Assembly: GCA_017430235.1 (NCBI GenBank)
Contig: JAFRNH010000072.1
Span: forward strand, 1 to 52,539
DNA: 52,539 nucleotides
Direction of reading: 5' to 3'
Source: Paludibacteraceae bacterium
GTDB lineage: Bacteria > Bacteroidota > Bacteroidia > Bacteroidales > Paludibacteraceae
Each line of letters opens with the position of its first letter. The first letter of the stretch is position 1. Positions 36,028 through 43,594 of the stretch are shown one piece after another. Below the pieces are notes generated by a model. The model was given only the letters and a program-made list of their open reading frames with translations, did no database searches and was not told where the DNA came from. The translations under genes were made by a program, and so were the position numbers.

Positions 36028-36156
36028 TAGCGCTTTTTGAAGAGATGATTACGGGATGACTGATGAAAACCACTAGATGACGTTTGACGATGTTTGTATG
36101 ACGACGTAAATGTGAATACATCATATTGTTTAAAATTAATCTTAAAATACAAAAAC

Positions 36157-36792
36157 ATGAAAAGTACAATTAAAAGAATCACCTGGCTTGTCTGGGTGTT
36201 TGTAATGCTGTCAGGTGCAAACACATGGGCGGCAGAGTCTTCTGAGAAAGTGATTAGTATGATTGAACAATTGCCGAATTGGACAGATTTCAATTATACA
36301 AACAAAGATGCTTTGAATGCGGCTACTAAGGCTTTCTCTGCATTACCAGACAGTGTGAAGAACCAAGTTCCTGCTAACTTGCGTGAAAAATTGAATAGCT
36401 TGAATGCCAATGTCGCTAAATCTACAATTCCTAACCTCGAGAAGTCGTTGAAAGTAAAACATTCCTATTCTTTCGCTTATTCCTCTTCTGATGGTCACTT
36501 TACAAAAGAACAAACAGACTACATGCGTTTTGTGGCTGATTGCTTGAAGATGAACCCTAAAGCTAAAGTGAGTGTGATCGGTTATACATGTAACATTGGT
36601 TCTGAAGATCAGAATGAGGTGTTCGGTTACGACCGTGCAATCCACGTACATAACTACTTGATCCGCTACGGTGCTTTCGAAGATCAAATAGTAATGGATA
36701 CTAAGACTTTCCACAATCCGGTTGCTCCTAATGATTGCGAGAAAAACCGTGCTAAGAATCGTCGTACAGAGATCAAATTGATAAAGAAATAA
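36157..36792 (+). CDS. Mosaic small OmpA-like protein without a barrel
   Basis: The 211-residue product joins two parts found in neighbouring genes. The signal peptide (ITWLVWVFVMLSGANTWA) matches that of the 3073-residue protein (VTWLVWVLLMLPVAESMA), and the rest matches the last 185 residues of the upstream OmpA-like protein. It has the helical module (MIEQLPNWTDFNYTNKDALN) and the OmpA-like domain with GYTCNIG (Cys145 for Asp), Arg160 and KNRRTEIKLIKK. The DNA is nearly identical around 36577-36655 and 35617-35695. The start at 36157 gives the signal peptide at the N-terminus. With no barrel or lipobox it should be a soluble periplasmic protein. It has its own promoter and terminator. It could compete with or cap the barrel protein; this is inferred. 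Confidence 0.85.
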   Translation: MKSTIKRITWLVWVFVMLSGANTWAAESSEKVISMIEQLPNWTDFNYTNKDALNAATKAFSALPDSVKNQVPANLREKLNSLNANVAKSTIPNLEKSLKVKHSYSFAYSSSDGHFTKEQTDYMRFVADCLKMNPKAKVSVIGYTCNIGSEDQNEVFGYDRAIHVHNYLIRYGAFEDQIVMDTKTFHNPVAPNDCEKNRAKNRRTEIKLIKK

Positions 36793-36838
36793 TCTGACAG
36801 GTTTAGCTAAAGATAAGCCTACAACATTATACAAAACA

Positions 36839-36876
36839 AGACGAGGGATGCCACTATCGGTTGTCCCTCGTCTTTT
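36839..36876. terminator. Bidirectional terminator between the mosaic gene and DUF2851
   Basis: AGACGAGGGA (36839-36848) pairs with TCCCTCGTCT (36864-36873), and TTTT follows on the plus strand. On the minus strand a T-rich run also follows the stem, and the stop of the DUF2851 gene lies in the loop. Confidence 0.85.
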
Positions 36877-38149
36877 TATTGCTGAGTAGATGATGACCAA
36901 TGCTGCAACATAGACATTTGTTCAAATCACAATACTGCGTCTTCAACTCAATTAGTGCTTGTGATTGATAGGCATTGCTCACCTCTTGTCCAAGTTCTTT
37001 CCATCGCTCTATTATGTTGTTTTTCTCTGGCGGAATCCCCTCTAATAGTTGCAGGACACTCTCCTGCATAGTTTGGTTTTCATGTTTCTCTCCATAAATA
37101 TAAAGTAATGGAACAACTGCGTTGATGATGAGTGTGTTTATGGTGCTGTCATCCAAATGCTTGCTTCGATGTGCAGACTCCTTTCCAAACTTATAATGGC
37201 TTTCCCAATAGAGAGAAGTTTTACACTGGAATAAATTTCGTATCTGCTCATTACTTTTGCTTTCCATGATTTTTGAAAACAGATGATCCGACACGTGAAT
37301 CAGTGCAGCAAACTGAGCTATTTTCACATGAGGGAAATTGGAAGGGCGCATCTTAGAGTATTTCCAAAGGGTACCGTCAATGGGTGTCAGTTCAAATTTT
37401 TTACGTAAGTAGTCGTAATGTTTTCGTAAGGCTGCTTCGTATTCGTCTTGTGGTTGGTCATGTAATAGTCCGGCTTGTCCAAGCAATAGAGCTTCCACCT
37501 CCATCAGATTGTTTTTATGTTTTGCTAACACACGTAAGGGAAGTGACTTGGCCAGTAGTTCAAACGGGAGCGCATTGGTGTGCATTCCGAAACTCTTTAA
37601 AAGTACCAGGTAGAATGTGGAGGACCAATCGTTTTTGTTAGATTCCAAGAGTTGAGCTATCTCTCTTGATTTACGATGAATTCGTTCACAAATCATTCGT
37701 GTGAGTTGGAAGTTCAGGTAATCTTTGTCGATGTTGGTCCAAAGTGCACTGCATCGAATCCACCCATTACTTTGAGATAGCAGATCGTAGTTTCGTTTCA
37801 TGTTCGCTTCCAATTCTATTACCATCTGCGGTATGACCTCCCCGTTTTTTCGATAGATACGCATATCTGATTTCTCCACCACATGAAGGATGATGGAGTC
37901 GTAGCGCAGATCGTTTTCATGATGATGTCTGTACCAATCGGAGGCAGACAGGTGTATCTCGATGTTACCAGCCCACATGGTGGTTCCAATCTTCACTTTT
38001 GCATTGAAAAAATCGGGTCCAGCATCTTTGTTGAGCTGACCGACATCAATAATCTCCAATGGAATACCATCCACGGTTTGGATTTGTGTCATTTTGAAAT
38101 GCTTGCATTGCCAGGCATATTGCAGTAGGCTTTCATTCATAGATTTCAT
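36854..38149 (-). CDS. DUF2851 family protein
   Basis: The protein is about 431 residues and matches the Bacteroidetes family DUF2851: LLQYAWQCKHF at the start, GPDFFNAKVKIGTTMWAGNI, EIHLSASDWYRHHHENDLRY, then a long helical part. Near the C-terminus is a Cys cluster (QYCDLNKCLCCSIGHHLL) that could bind a metal. The function is unknown. I start at 38149 (MKSMNESLL) or the Met three codons later, because the upstream Met at 38191 lies ahead of a promoter-like GAACTTTG at 38180-38187. It is divergent from the lipid kinase gene with very little space between the two promoters. Confidence 0.85.
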   Translation of the reverse strand: MKSMNESLLQYAWQCKHFKMTQIQTVDGIPLEIIDVGQLNKDAGPDFFNAKVKIGTTMWAGNIEIHLSASDWYRHHHENDLRYDSIILHVVEKSDMRIYRKNGEVIPQMVIELEANMKRNYDLLSQSNGWIRCSALWTNIDKDYLNFQLTRMICERIHRKSREIAQLLESNKNDWSSTFYLVLLKSFGMHTNALPFELLAKSLPLRVLAKHKNNLMEVEALLLGQAGLLHDQPQDEYEAALRKHYDYLRKKFELTPIDGTLWKYSKMRPSNFPHVKIAQFAALIHVSDHLFSKIMESKSNEQIRNLFQCKTSLYWESHYKFGKESAHRSKHLDDSTINTLIINAVVPLLYIYGEKHENQTMQESVLQLLEGIPPEKNNIIERWKELGQEVSNAYQSQALIELKTQYCDLNKCLCCSIGHHLLSNKKTRDNR

Positions 38150-38198
38150 AATAAGAGTTAACAGATATAATTTTCCCTTCAAAGTTCGCAAATTTTTC

Positions 38199-38206
38199 TA
38201 AATTTG
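38199..38206 (+). promoter_or_regulatory. Promoter -7 box of the lipid kinase gene
   Basis: TAAATTTG is an exact TAnnTTTG match, 22 bases before the start codon, in a compact divergent promoter region. Confidence 0.6.
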
Positions 38207-38228
38207 TATCTGTTTTATCAGTAAAAAT

Positions 38229-39110
38229 ATGAGTGCCAGAAAAAAAATTGCTTTTATCATTAATCCTATTTCAGGAACAAGTAAGAAAAAGGATCTTCCC
38301 GATTTGATCAAATCCAAGATGGATTTGGAAATATGGGAACAGCCAGACATCGTTTTTACCGAGCATCAAGGACATGCCAGCGAGTTGGCAAAGAAATTTG
38401 CCGAACAATCGTATGACGTGGTGGTGGCCTGTGGTGGAGATGGAACTGTGAATGAGGTAGCCTCTGGTTTGATTGGTTCCAATACCTCTTTGAGTATTGT
38501 GCCGTATGGATCGGGTAATGGGTTAGCTCGTCATTGGGGTTTTTCTTTGAAACCTAAGAAGGCGATCGAACAAATTTGTTGTGGTACCAGACATCCTATG
38601 GATTATGGTATCGTAAATGGTTTAAAATTCTTCTGTACATGTGGTACAGGTTTTGATGCTCATGTCAGCCATGTATATGCGAAAGATGGACATAGGGGTT
38701 TCATCACCTATTTGAAATATATTCTTTCTGAATATCGGACGTATACTCCCAATGATTATCAGTTGGAGGTGAATGGAGAGGTCATTAATCGTAAGGCGTT
38801 TGTGATTACATTCGCGAATGCTTCTCAGTATGGTAATGATGGCTTTATAGCGCCACATGCTAGTACGCAGGATGGTGTTATGGATATATGTGTGATGGAT
38901 TCTTTCCCAGTTACATCAGTTCCTGTTTTAGCATGGCAGTTGCTGAAAAAGAAGTTGGATAGAAGTTCGTATACCCACTATTATCGTGCGAGTGAGGTGA
39001 CACTCAAACGTTCGTTCGAAGGAGAATTCCACGTAGACGGGGAAGCCGTTGAAATGGGCAAGGAGATAAACGTCAAAATCATCTCCGACCAACTACATAT
39101 CTGGATATGA
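38229..39110 (+). CDS. Diacylglycerol/lipid kinase family protein (YegS/DgkB-like)
   Basis: The 293-residue cytosolic or membrane-associated kinase shows the DAGK catalytic-domain motifs in order: FIINPISGTSKKK, the nucleotide loop CGGDGTVNEVASGL, and PYGSGNGLARHWG. The C-terminal half is a beta-sandwich domain with FHVDGEAVEMG. It phosphorylates a lipid such as diacylglycerol or undecaprenol-like substrates; the substrate cannot be told from sequence. The length is normal. It ends at a hairpin terminator shared with the convergent thioesterase gene. Confidence 0.92.
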   Translation: MSARKKIAFIINPISGTSKKKDLPDLIKSKMDLEIWEQPDIVFTEHQGHASELAKKFAEQSYDVVVACGGDGTVNEVASGLIGSNTSLSIVPYGSGNGLARHWGFSLKPKKAIEQICCGTRHPMDYGIVNGLKFFCTCGTGFDAHVSHVYAKDGHRGFITYLKYILSEYRTYTPNDYQLEVNGEVINRKAFVITFANASQYGNDGFIAPHASTQDGVMDICVMDSFPVTSVPVLAWQLLKKKLDRSSYTHYYRASEVTLKRSFEGEFHVDGEAVEMGKEINVKIISDQLHIWI

Positions 39111-39138
39111 TGGTGGAGATTTGACGGAATAAGAAGGG

Positions 39139-39173
39139 AAGGCATTATTTTGAAAATAATGCCTTTTCTATTT
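39139..39173. terminator. Bidirectional terminator between lipid kinase and thioesterase genes
   Basis: AAGGCATTATTTT (39139-39151) and AAAATAATGCCTT (39153-39165) form a long hairpin with a short loop, followed by TTCTATTTTTT on the plus strand. The thioesterase stop codon lies inside it. Confidence 0.85.
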
Positions 39174-39540
39174 TTTCGGAGATACCTAACCTGCCGTTAA
39201 TGACGGAGACGACTTCGAATCTTCCTTTCGTACATAACTGATTGTCGGCAAGATTGTAGATGTCTTCGTAAAAGACGTATCGTATACCCTCTTTTTGCAC
39301 GTTGAGTCGACAAACAAATTTATCATTGCTTTTTAAGGAACGTTTGTATTGTAGTTCTGCTTTTGCTACAACTAAAATAATGCCTTCGTTTGTCAGTTCC
39401 ATAAAGTCCAGATTGAGAGTTTGGATATATCTGTGACGGGTATGTTCCATGTAATGCTGATAGTTGGCATTGTTGACAATCCCTTGCACATCGCACTCAT
39501 AATCTCTCACCTCAAATTCATATTCAAAAATGTATTCCAT
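39145..39540 (-). CDS. Acyl-CoA thioesterase, hotdog fold (4HBT/YbgC type)
   Basis: The 131-residue protein fits the 4-hydroxybenzoyl-CoA thioesterase family. The active-site segment YECDVQGIVNNANYQHYMEH holds the catalytic Asp17 followed by the V-N-N-x-x-Y motif. It hydrolyses acyl-CoA or acyl-ACP thioesters in the cytosol; the acyl chain is not predictable. The length is normal. It has its own promoter (TACCTTTG at 39560-39567) 20 bases upstream of the start codon. Confidence 0.9.
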   Translation of the reverse strand: MEYIFEYEFEVRDYECDVQGIVNNANYQHYMEHTRHRYIQTLNLDFMELTNEGIILVVAKAELQYKRSLKSNDKFVCRLNVQKEGIRYVFYEDIYNLADNQLCTKGRFEVVSVINGRLGISEKIEKALFSK

Positions 39541-39559
39541 CTTAGCTTTATTTTTGGTG

Positions 39560-39567
39560 CAAAGGTA
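39560..39567 (-). promoter_or_regulatory. Promoter -7 box of the thioesterase gene
   Basis: The minus strand reads TACCTTTG followed by CACC, an exact match, 20 bases before the start codon. Confidence 0.7.
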
Positions 39568-39581
39568 AGGAAATCTTTTTA

Positions 39582-39602
39582 GGTGTGACCTATAAATATG
39601 CC
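39582..39602. repeat. Dispersed palindrome family copy, degenerate
   Basis: GGTGTGACCTATAAATATG followed by CC shares the GGTG arm and the CTATAAAT centre with the copies at 40998 and 44844. It lies between two divergent promoters. Confidence 0.45.
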
Positions 39603-39621
39603 AGTTGGATAACTTTTTTTA

Positions 39622-39629
39622 TACCTTTG
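39622..39629 (+). promoter_or_regulatory. Promoter -7 box of the LRR protein gene
   Basis: TACCTTTG followed by CACC is an exact match, about 37 bases before the start codon. A TTGG at 39605-39608 is the likely -33 element. Confidence 0.7.
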
Positions 39630-39665
39630 CACCTCAGATATAGAGTGTTTTTTTAGTTGATTTAA

Positions 39666-40997
39666 ATGAATATGAATACAAAAATTACTACTACTATTAT
39701 TGTCGTATGTCTTTTGGGAATTGCGACAATGTTTTCTCTCTCTTATGGAAAATGTGATGATAAGGAGAACATAAAGACTGTGGATAATGGTTGCTTGGAA
39801 CATACGTATGATGTAGTAGAGGATGCTGGAGATGTTAGAGTGATTGACAATAGGAAATCCTTTGTTTCTGGAGAGTTGAAATATGTTGTTATTGATAGTC
39901 GGAATCTTTTTGTATCGGTAATATCAGTACAGAATAAGGAGAAAATAGTCGGGGCATTTTCAATTCCCTCGAAGGTGACACATGAGGGGACGACTTATAC
40001 TGTTACGGAGATTGGCCCTGTTGCGGATATTGGAGAGATTGCATTCCATGGATGTCGTAAGTTGCAATCGATTGTTATACCAAATACTGTTACGGAAATC
40101 CATGGGTGTCCGTTTGATAAATGCTCATCTTTGACTGCCATAAATGTTCTTAATCCTAATGCTAAATTAGATGAAAGTGTTTTCTTTGGATGGGGTGAAA
40201 ACGTAGAAATCACCTTTGATAATGCAGTTTATCGAGGCATTGTTGGTAATCCTTACTATCTTCTTGTGAAAGCAAAAGATAAGACGATTACATCCTGCAA
40301 AATCCATGAAAAATGTAGAATGATTCACTGGGAAGCTTTCAACGATTGTAAAGAACTTCAATCCATTGATATTCCTAATTCAGTTGAATCAATTGGTAAT
40401 CGAGCATTTGTGGGTTGTTTGAAGTTGCGATCTGTTACAATACCTAACTCTGTTAGATCAATAGGTCCGAGAGCATTCCCATTTTGTCATGAACTAATGT
40501 TTAATGTTTATGAAAATATGTTTTATTTGGGGAATGAATCTAATCCTTATTATGCTTTGATATCGACTAAAAACAATTGCGATCCAGAGTATAAAATTCA
40601 TGAAAATTGTGAAATAATTGCAAGTGGTGCATTCCACTATACTAATAAGGCAACTTCCATCACGATTCCAAATTCTGTTAAAGTGATTGGCGATTACGCA
40701 TTTTGTTACAGTAAAACGTTACAGTCTATTACGCTTCCAACTTCTCTTAAAGAAATAAATACAGGTACTTTCTCCAACTGCCCATCTTTAACATCTGTTA
40801 CTATACCTAATACTGTCACGAAAATAGGTAGTTTTGCCTTCTACAATTGCACGAGTCTAAAATCCATTGAAGTCCCTAATTCGGTTACCTCAATTGGTGT
40901 TTGGACTTTTAAGGGAGTCGAAGATGTTCGTTGTTCTGCTGAGATTAGGGAATGTATGGAATCATTGACAGGGGAAATGAGGAGACCATATCGTTAA
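39666..40997 (+). CDS. Secreted BspA-like leucine-rich repeat protein
   Basis: The 443-residue protein has an N-terminal hydrophobic signal segment (about 6-30). BspA/Treponema-type leucine-rich repeats follow, with the recurring IPNTVTEI, IPNSVESIGNRAFVGC, IPNSVRSIGPRAF, TLPTSLKEI, IPNTVTKIGSFAFYNC and VPNSVTSIGVWTF. Such proteins often bind host proteins or other bacteria. Unlike the other large secreted proteins here it has no T9SS sorting domain at the C-terminus, which ends MESLTGEMRRPYR. Its export beyond the periplasm is therefore unclear, or the sorting domain has been lost. The first Met (39666) and the one two codons later are both possible starts. Confidence 0.85.
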   Translation: MNMNTKITTTIIVVCLLGIATMFSLSYGKCDDKENIKTVDNGCLEHTYDVVEDAGDVRVIDNRKSFVSGELKYVVIDSRNLFVSVISVQNKEKIVGAFSIPSKVTHEGTTYTVTEIGPVADIGEIAFHGCRKLQSIVIPNTVTEIHGCPFDKCSSLTAINVLNPNAKLDESVFFGWGENVEITFDNAVYRGIVGNPYYLLVKAKDKTITSCKIHEKCRMIHWEAFNDCKELQSIDIPNSVESIGNRAFVGCLKLRSVTIPNSVRSIGPRAFPFCHELMFNVYENMFYLGNESNPYYALISTKNNCDPEYKIHENCEIIASGAFHYTNKATSITIPNSVKVIGDYAFCYSKTLQSITLPTSLKEINTGTFSNCPSLTSVTIPNTVTKIGSFAFYNCTSLKSIEVPNSVTSIGVWTFKGVEDVRCSAEIRECMESLTGEMRRPYR

Positions 40998-41018
40998 GGT
41001 GGAATCTATAAATTTATT
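40998..41018. repeat. Dispersed palindrome family copy, directly after a stop codon
   Basis: GGTGGAATCTATAAATTTAT follows the TAA of the LRR gene with no gap. Its GAATCTATAAATTTAT part nearly repeats the copy at 44844-44863. Confidence 0.6.
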
Positions 41019-41036
41019 TCGTAGGATTTTGATCCA

Positions 41037-41060
41037 GTAGGGGCGTGACGTGCCGAGTCC
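41037..41060. repeat. GC-rich REP-like hairpin, copy 2
   Basis: GTAGGGGCGTGACGTGCC followed by GAGTCC matches 21 of 24 bases of the copy at 2747-2770. The hairpin is weaker because the stem differences are not compensated. Confidence 0.65.
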
Positions 41061-41079
41061 GTTCCCGTTGTAGTGTGAA

Positions 41080-41124
41080 AAAACGACTTACATTCGCAAG
41101 CACCATGCTGATGTAAGTCGTTTT
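41080..41124. terminator. Bidirectional terminator between LRR and GH30 genes
   Basis: AAAACGACTTACAT (41080-41093) pairs perfectly with ATGTAAGTCGTTTT (41111-41124), a 14-bp stem with a 17-base loop and A/T-rich flanks suitable for both convergent genes. Confidence 0.85.
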
Positions 41125-41147
41125 CTGATAATTTATTGGAAGAACCG

Positions 41148-43322
41148 TTACTTCACTTCTGCCTTAAACGATTTGTCTTTGTTTGATAAAATATAAACGC
41201 CGACAGGAAGGTTCATCTTACCGATGGTCTCATTGACGCTCTCTTCCTTCGTGAAGATGATGTTGCCAATCTTCTTTCCTGTTGGGTCGTAGATGATATA
41301 TTTACCCAATGGCTTGGTGTCTGTTTCTGCATATATATTCTTTACACCTACCGATTCTGCATTGAAGTTGATCCAATCGATATTTGCATAACTGCCATCG
41401 ATGACAATGCGCATCGTGTGTTTGCCTTCTGTTAATTTGGCAGTACCATTGACGGTGGTGTAAGTATCCCATGTGCCATCTATGTTTGGTACACTGATCT
41501 TTCCCGTGACGTCAGTGCCATCTATCTCGATGTGAAAAGAAGAATTGTCACTTCCAGAAGCTACTCGTGCACTCCAATCGTAAGTGTCTGAGATCGTTAC
41601 ATTGACTGTATATTCCATCCATTCGCCGGCATTGGTCCATCCAACCATATAACCTCCCTCGTGAGCGGTGATATCCACTCCTTCCTCTCTGTATTCTTTT
41701 CCTTTGTTTTCTTCTTCATCGTCAGAATAAGCAACGCCACTTCCTCCTAAGTCAAAATCTTCTGCTTCGATCTTACCTGGAATGACGCTTGGTGTCCCAT
41801 GATATGGAGCTCTTGGCACACGAACGAGAATGGAGACGGATGATTGACCTTCCTTGCCCTCGTTATCTTTCGCTACAGCTGTGATATTGTATGTTCCTGC
41901 TTTCAGAGTACCGATGTTCTGTGAGTAAGGTGCAGAGGTGCTTTCTCCAATCACTTCATCGTTGAGATAGAACGTAACGGATTGTATGCTTCCGTCTTCG
42001 TCACTTGCCTCTGCGGTGACTGTGATATCTGAACTCTCATCCAATTTGTCACTTTCTGTTGGTGAGGTGATTTTCACCTTTGGCGTACCTTTCTTACCTT
42101 GACCGATGAATGTGCTGACACTCTGTCCATCCAATGTAACCTTGAAGGTACTTCCACTGCCTGCGATGTCACTCTCTTTGGAGACGTTCTTCTGTCCGTT
42201 TGTTACATATCGTTCCCAAGTGCTTATTTCCGTGCCAGGTATTGAAAAGGTAATTGTTTGAGATGATGTGTTTTTGTTAACAGCTACAATCACGATGTCA
42301 TTATCCTTCTTAAAGGCGGATACATTCACGTTGTTGGCAGGTTTTTGTGTGGCATCGATTCTGACGAAACCAGGACGAACGAATTTAGAATAATGTGCAA
42401 AACAGTAACCACGTTTAGTCACATTGCCATTATCCTTTATCAAACTGTAAGATCGACGGATGTACCACCATACATAGGTCTGAAAATTACCTACTACCAT
42501 TGCATTTGTCATGTGATCGGACACTTCCAAGGCTTCTGGCCATGTGTCGGCATCACTTGAACTGTTTGGGTAATATACCTCCGTCATCCATAGCTCTTTC
42601 CCTGCACCTTTGGATTCCCAAAGAGGATAGGTGAAATTGCTAACTTGTGTGCCGTATAGGTGAGTGGCAAGTATATCCAAGTTAGCCAATGCCTTATCAT
42701 CTTTTAGTATAGGGTCGGAAGTGCTTTTGGTATATTGGAAAGACTCTGGAGCCATTACTCGGCAGTTGATGTCTTTGGCATAATCCCTCATAAAGGTTGC
42801 CATGTCATTGGATGGCCACCAAGTCCAGTCAGATCCATAATCTGGCTCGTTTTGAATGGACATGGCATACAAGTCGATGCCATTCTGCTTCATATAGTCG
42901 ATGAATTTGTTCAAATGCTTCACATAATCACCATAAGAACTTGTCTTTAATCTTTGTGAAGAACTATATGACTCTGTCATATTGCTTGGCGGACTCCAAG
43001 GGGATGCGAAGACGTAGGCTCCTTGCTTAATAGCATATTTGGCCGTTTCAATCTCTTTCGACCAGTTGCTTTCAACAGGGTCTACGTGAATACGTAGGAC
43101 AGATAAACCTAGTTGGTTATCTCCATTATCAAAGGCTGTTTTCCTTTGTGATTCAGATAAGTCATTAATCCATGTTGGAAAGTTGATTCCTCCAAATCCA
43201 CGGATGACCTGGTGCTCTTTGTTGATGTCTACATTGACAGTTTGTGCAGAAAGCACTGCCGGAAGAAGAGTTAGCGAGGCCAACACCCATTTCCTCAAAT
43301 GTTGCATGATGTGGTTTTTCAT
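41148..43322 (-). CDS. GH30 glucuronoxylanase with Ig-like, CBM6 and T9SS domains
   Basis: The 724-residue secreted enzyme cuts glucuronoxylan. After the signal peptide (1-26) comes a GH30 subfamily 8-like catalytic domain (about 28-405). It contains GFGGINFPTWI, the acid/base E159 in SIQNEPDYGSDW, the nucleophile E248 in LWMTEVYYP, and YVWWYIRRSYS, whose Arg contacts glucuronate in XynC-type enzymes. A bacterial Ig-like domain (about 412-505), a CBM6 carbohydrate-binding module (about 509-645; KIEAEDFD, WTNAGEWMEYTV) and a short T9SS sorting domain (about 655-724; YIIYDPTGKKIG, LPVGVYILSN) follow. It points to a life on plant fibre. The gene is single, not in a polysaccharide-utilisation locus with SusC/D. 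Confidence 0.95.
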   Translation of the reverse strand: MKNHIMQHLRKWVLASLTLLPAVLSAQTVNVDINKEHQVIRGFGGINFPTWINDLSESQRKTAFDNGDNQLGLSVLRIHVDPVESNWSKEIETAKYAIKQGAYVFASPWSPPSNMTESYSSSQRLKTSSYGDYVKHLNKFIDYMKQNGIDLYAMSIQNEPDYGSDWTWWPSNDMATFMRDYAKDINCRVMAPESFQYTKSTSDPILKDDKALANLDILATHLYGTQVSNFTYPLWESKGAGKELWMTEVYYPNSSSDADTWPEALEVSDHMTNAMVVGNFQTYVWWYIRRSYSLIKDNGNVTKRGYCFAHYSKFVRPGFVRIDATQKPANNVNVSAFKKDNDIVIVAVNKNTSSQTITFSIPGTEISTWERYVTNGQKNVSKESDIAGSGSTFKVTLDGQSVSTFIGQGKKGTPKVKITSPTESDKLDESSDITVTAEASDEDGSIQSVTFYLNDEVIGESTSAPYSQNIGTLKAGTYNITAVAKDNEGKEGQSSVSILVRVPRAPYHGTPSVIPGKIEAEDFDLGGSGVAYSDDEEENKGKEYREEGVDITAHEGGYMVGWTNAGEWMEYTVNVTISDTYDWSARVASGSDNSSFHIEIDGTDVTGKISVPNIDGTWDTYTTVNGTAKLTEGKHTMRIVIDGSYANIDWINFNAESVGVKNIYAETDTKPLGKYIIYDPTGKKIGNIIFTKEESVNETIGKMNLPVGVYILSNKDKSFKAEVK

Positions 43323-43425
43323 TTCAGTACTACAGTTTTAATTTATATACAATAGTGTCTAATATAATGTCGATAATATGGTTCTAATTGTAGAAAACGA
43401 GTCTTTTGTTCTCATTCTCACCTTG

Positions 43426-43433
43426 CAAAGATA
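43426..43433 (-). promoter_or_regulatory. Promoter -7 box of the GH30 gene
   Basis: The minus strand reads TATCTTTG followed by C, an exact TAnnTTTG match, about 104 bases before the start codon. Confidence 0.6.
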
Positions 43434-43508
43434 AAAATACATTCTTTAATTTTGACGATATAAGAAAAAAAATTATATTTTCGAGAGATTTTTGCTTTAA
43501 AAATCAAA

Positions 43509-43528
43509 ATGAATTCATAGATCCCACC
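43509..43528. repeat. Dispersed palindrome family copy (ATGAATTC / ATCCCACC)
   Basis: ATGAATTCATAGATCCCACC resembles the minus-strand form of the copy at 19344-19364. It lies in the divergent region between the GH30 and CapA-like genes. Confidence 0.55.
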
Positions 43529-43594
43529 TTGAAAATTATGATTTTTTGTATCTCTCTGTAAATATGTGAGATAAATAGATTAAAATAGAATTTG

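Larger units (their letters stand above)
35833..36156. other. 324-bp intergenic region between the two OmpA-like genes
   Basis: It holds the terminator of the upstream operon (35857-35894), a TACCTTTG promoter box (36020-36027) and a leader of about 120 bases rich in GATGA/GACG motifs. No gene is supported. An in-frame extension upstream of 36157 would have to start within the leader and would remove the signal peptide from the N-terminus. Confidence 0.6.

Noticed and set aside
36094-36156. N-terminal extension of the mosaic OmpA-like protein
   Set aside because: It would place 21 residues before a clear signal peptide. The start at 36157 matches the sister gene at 25078.
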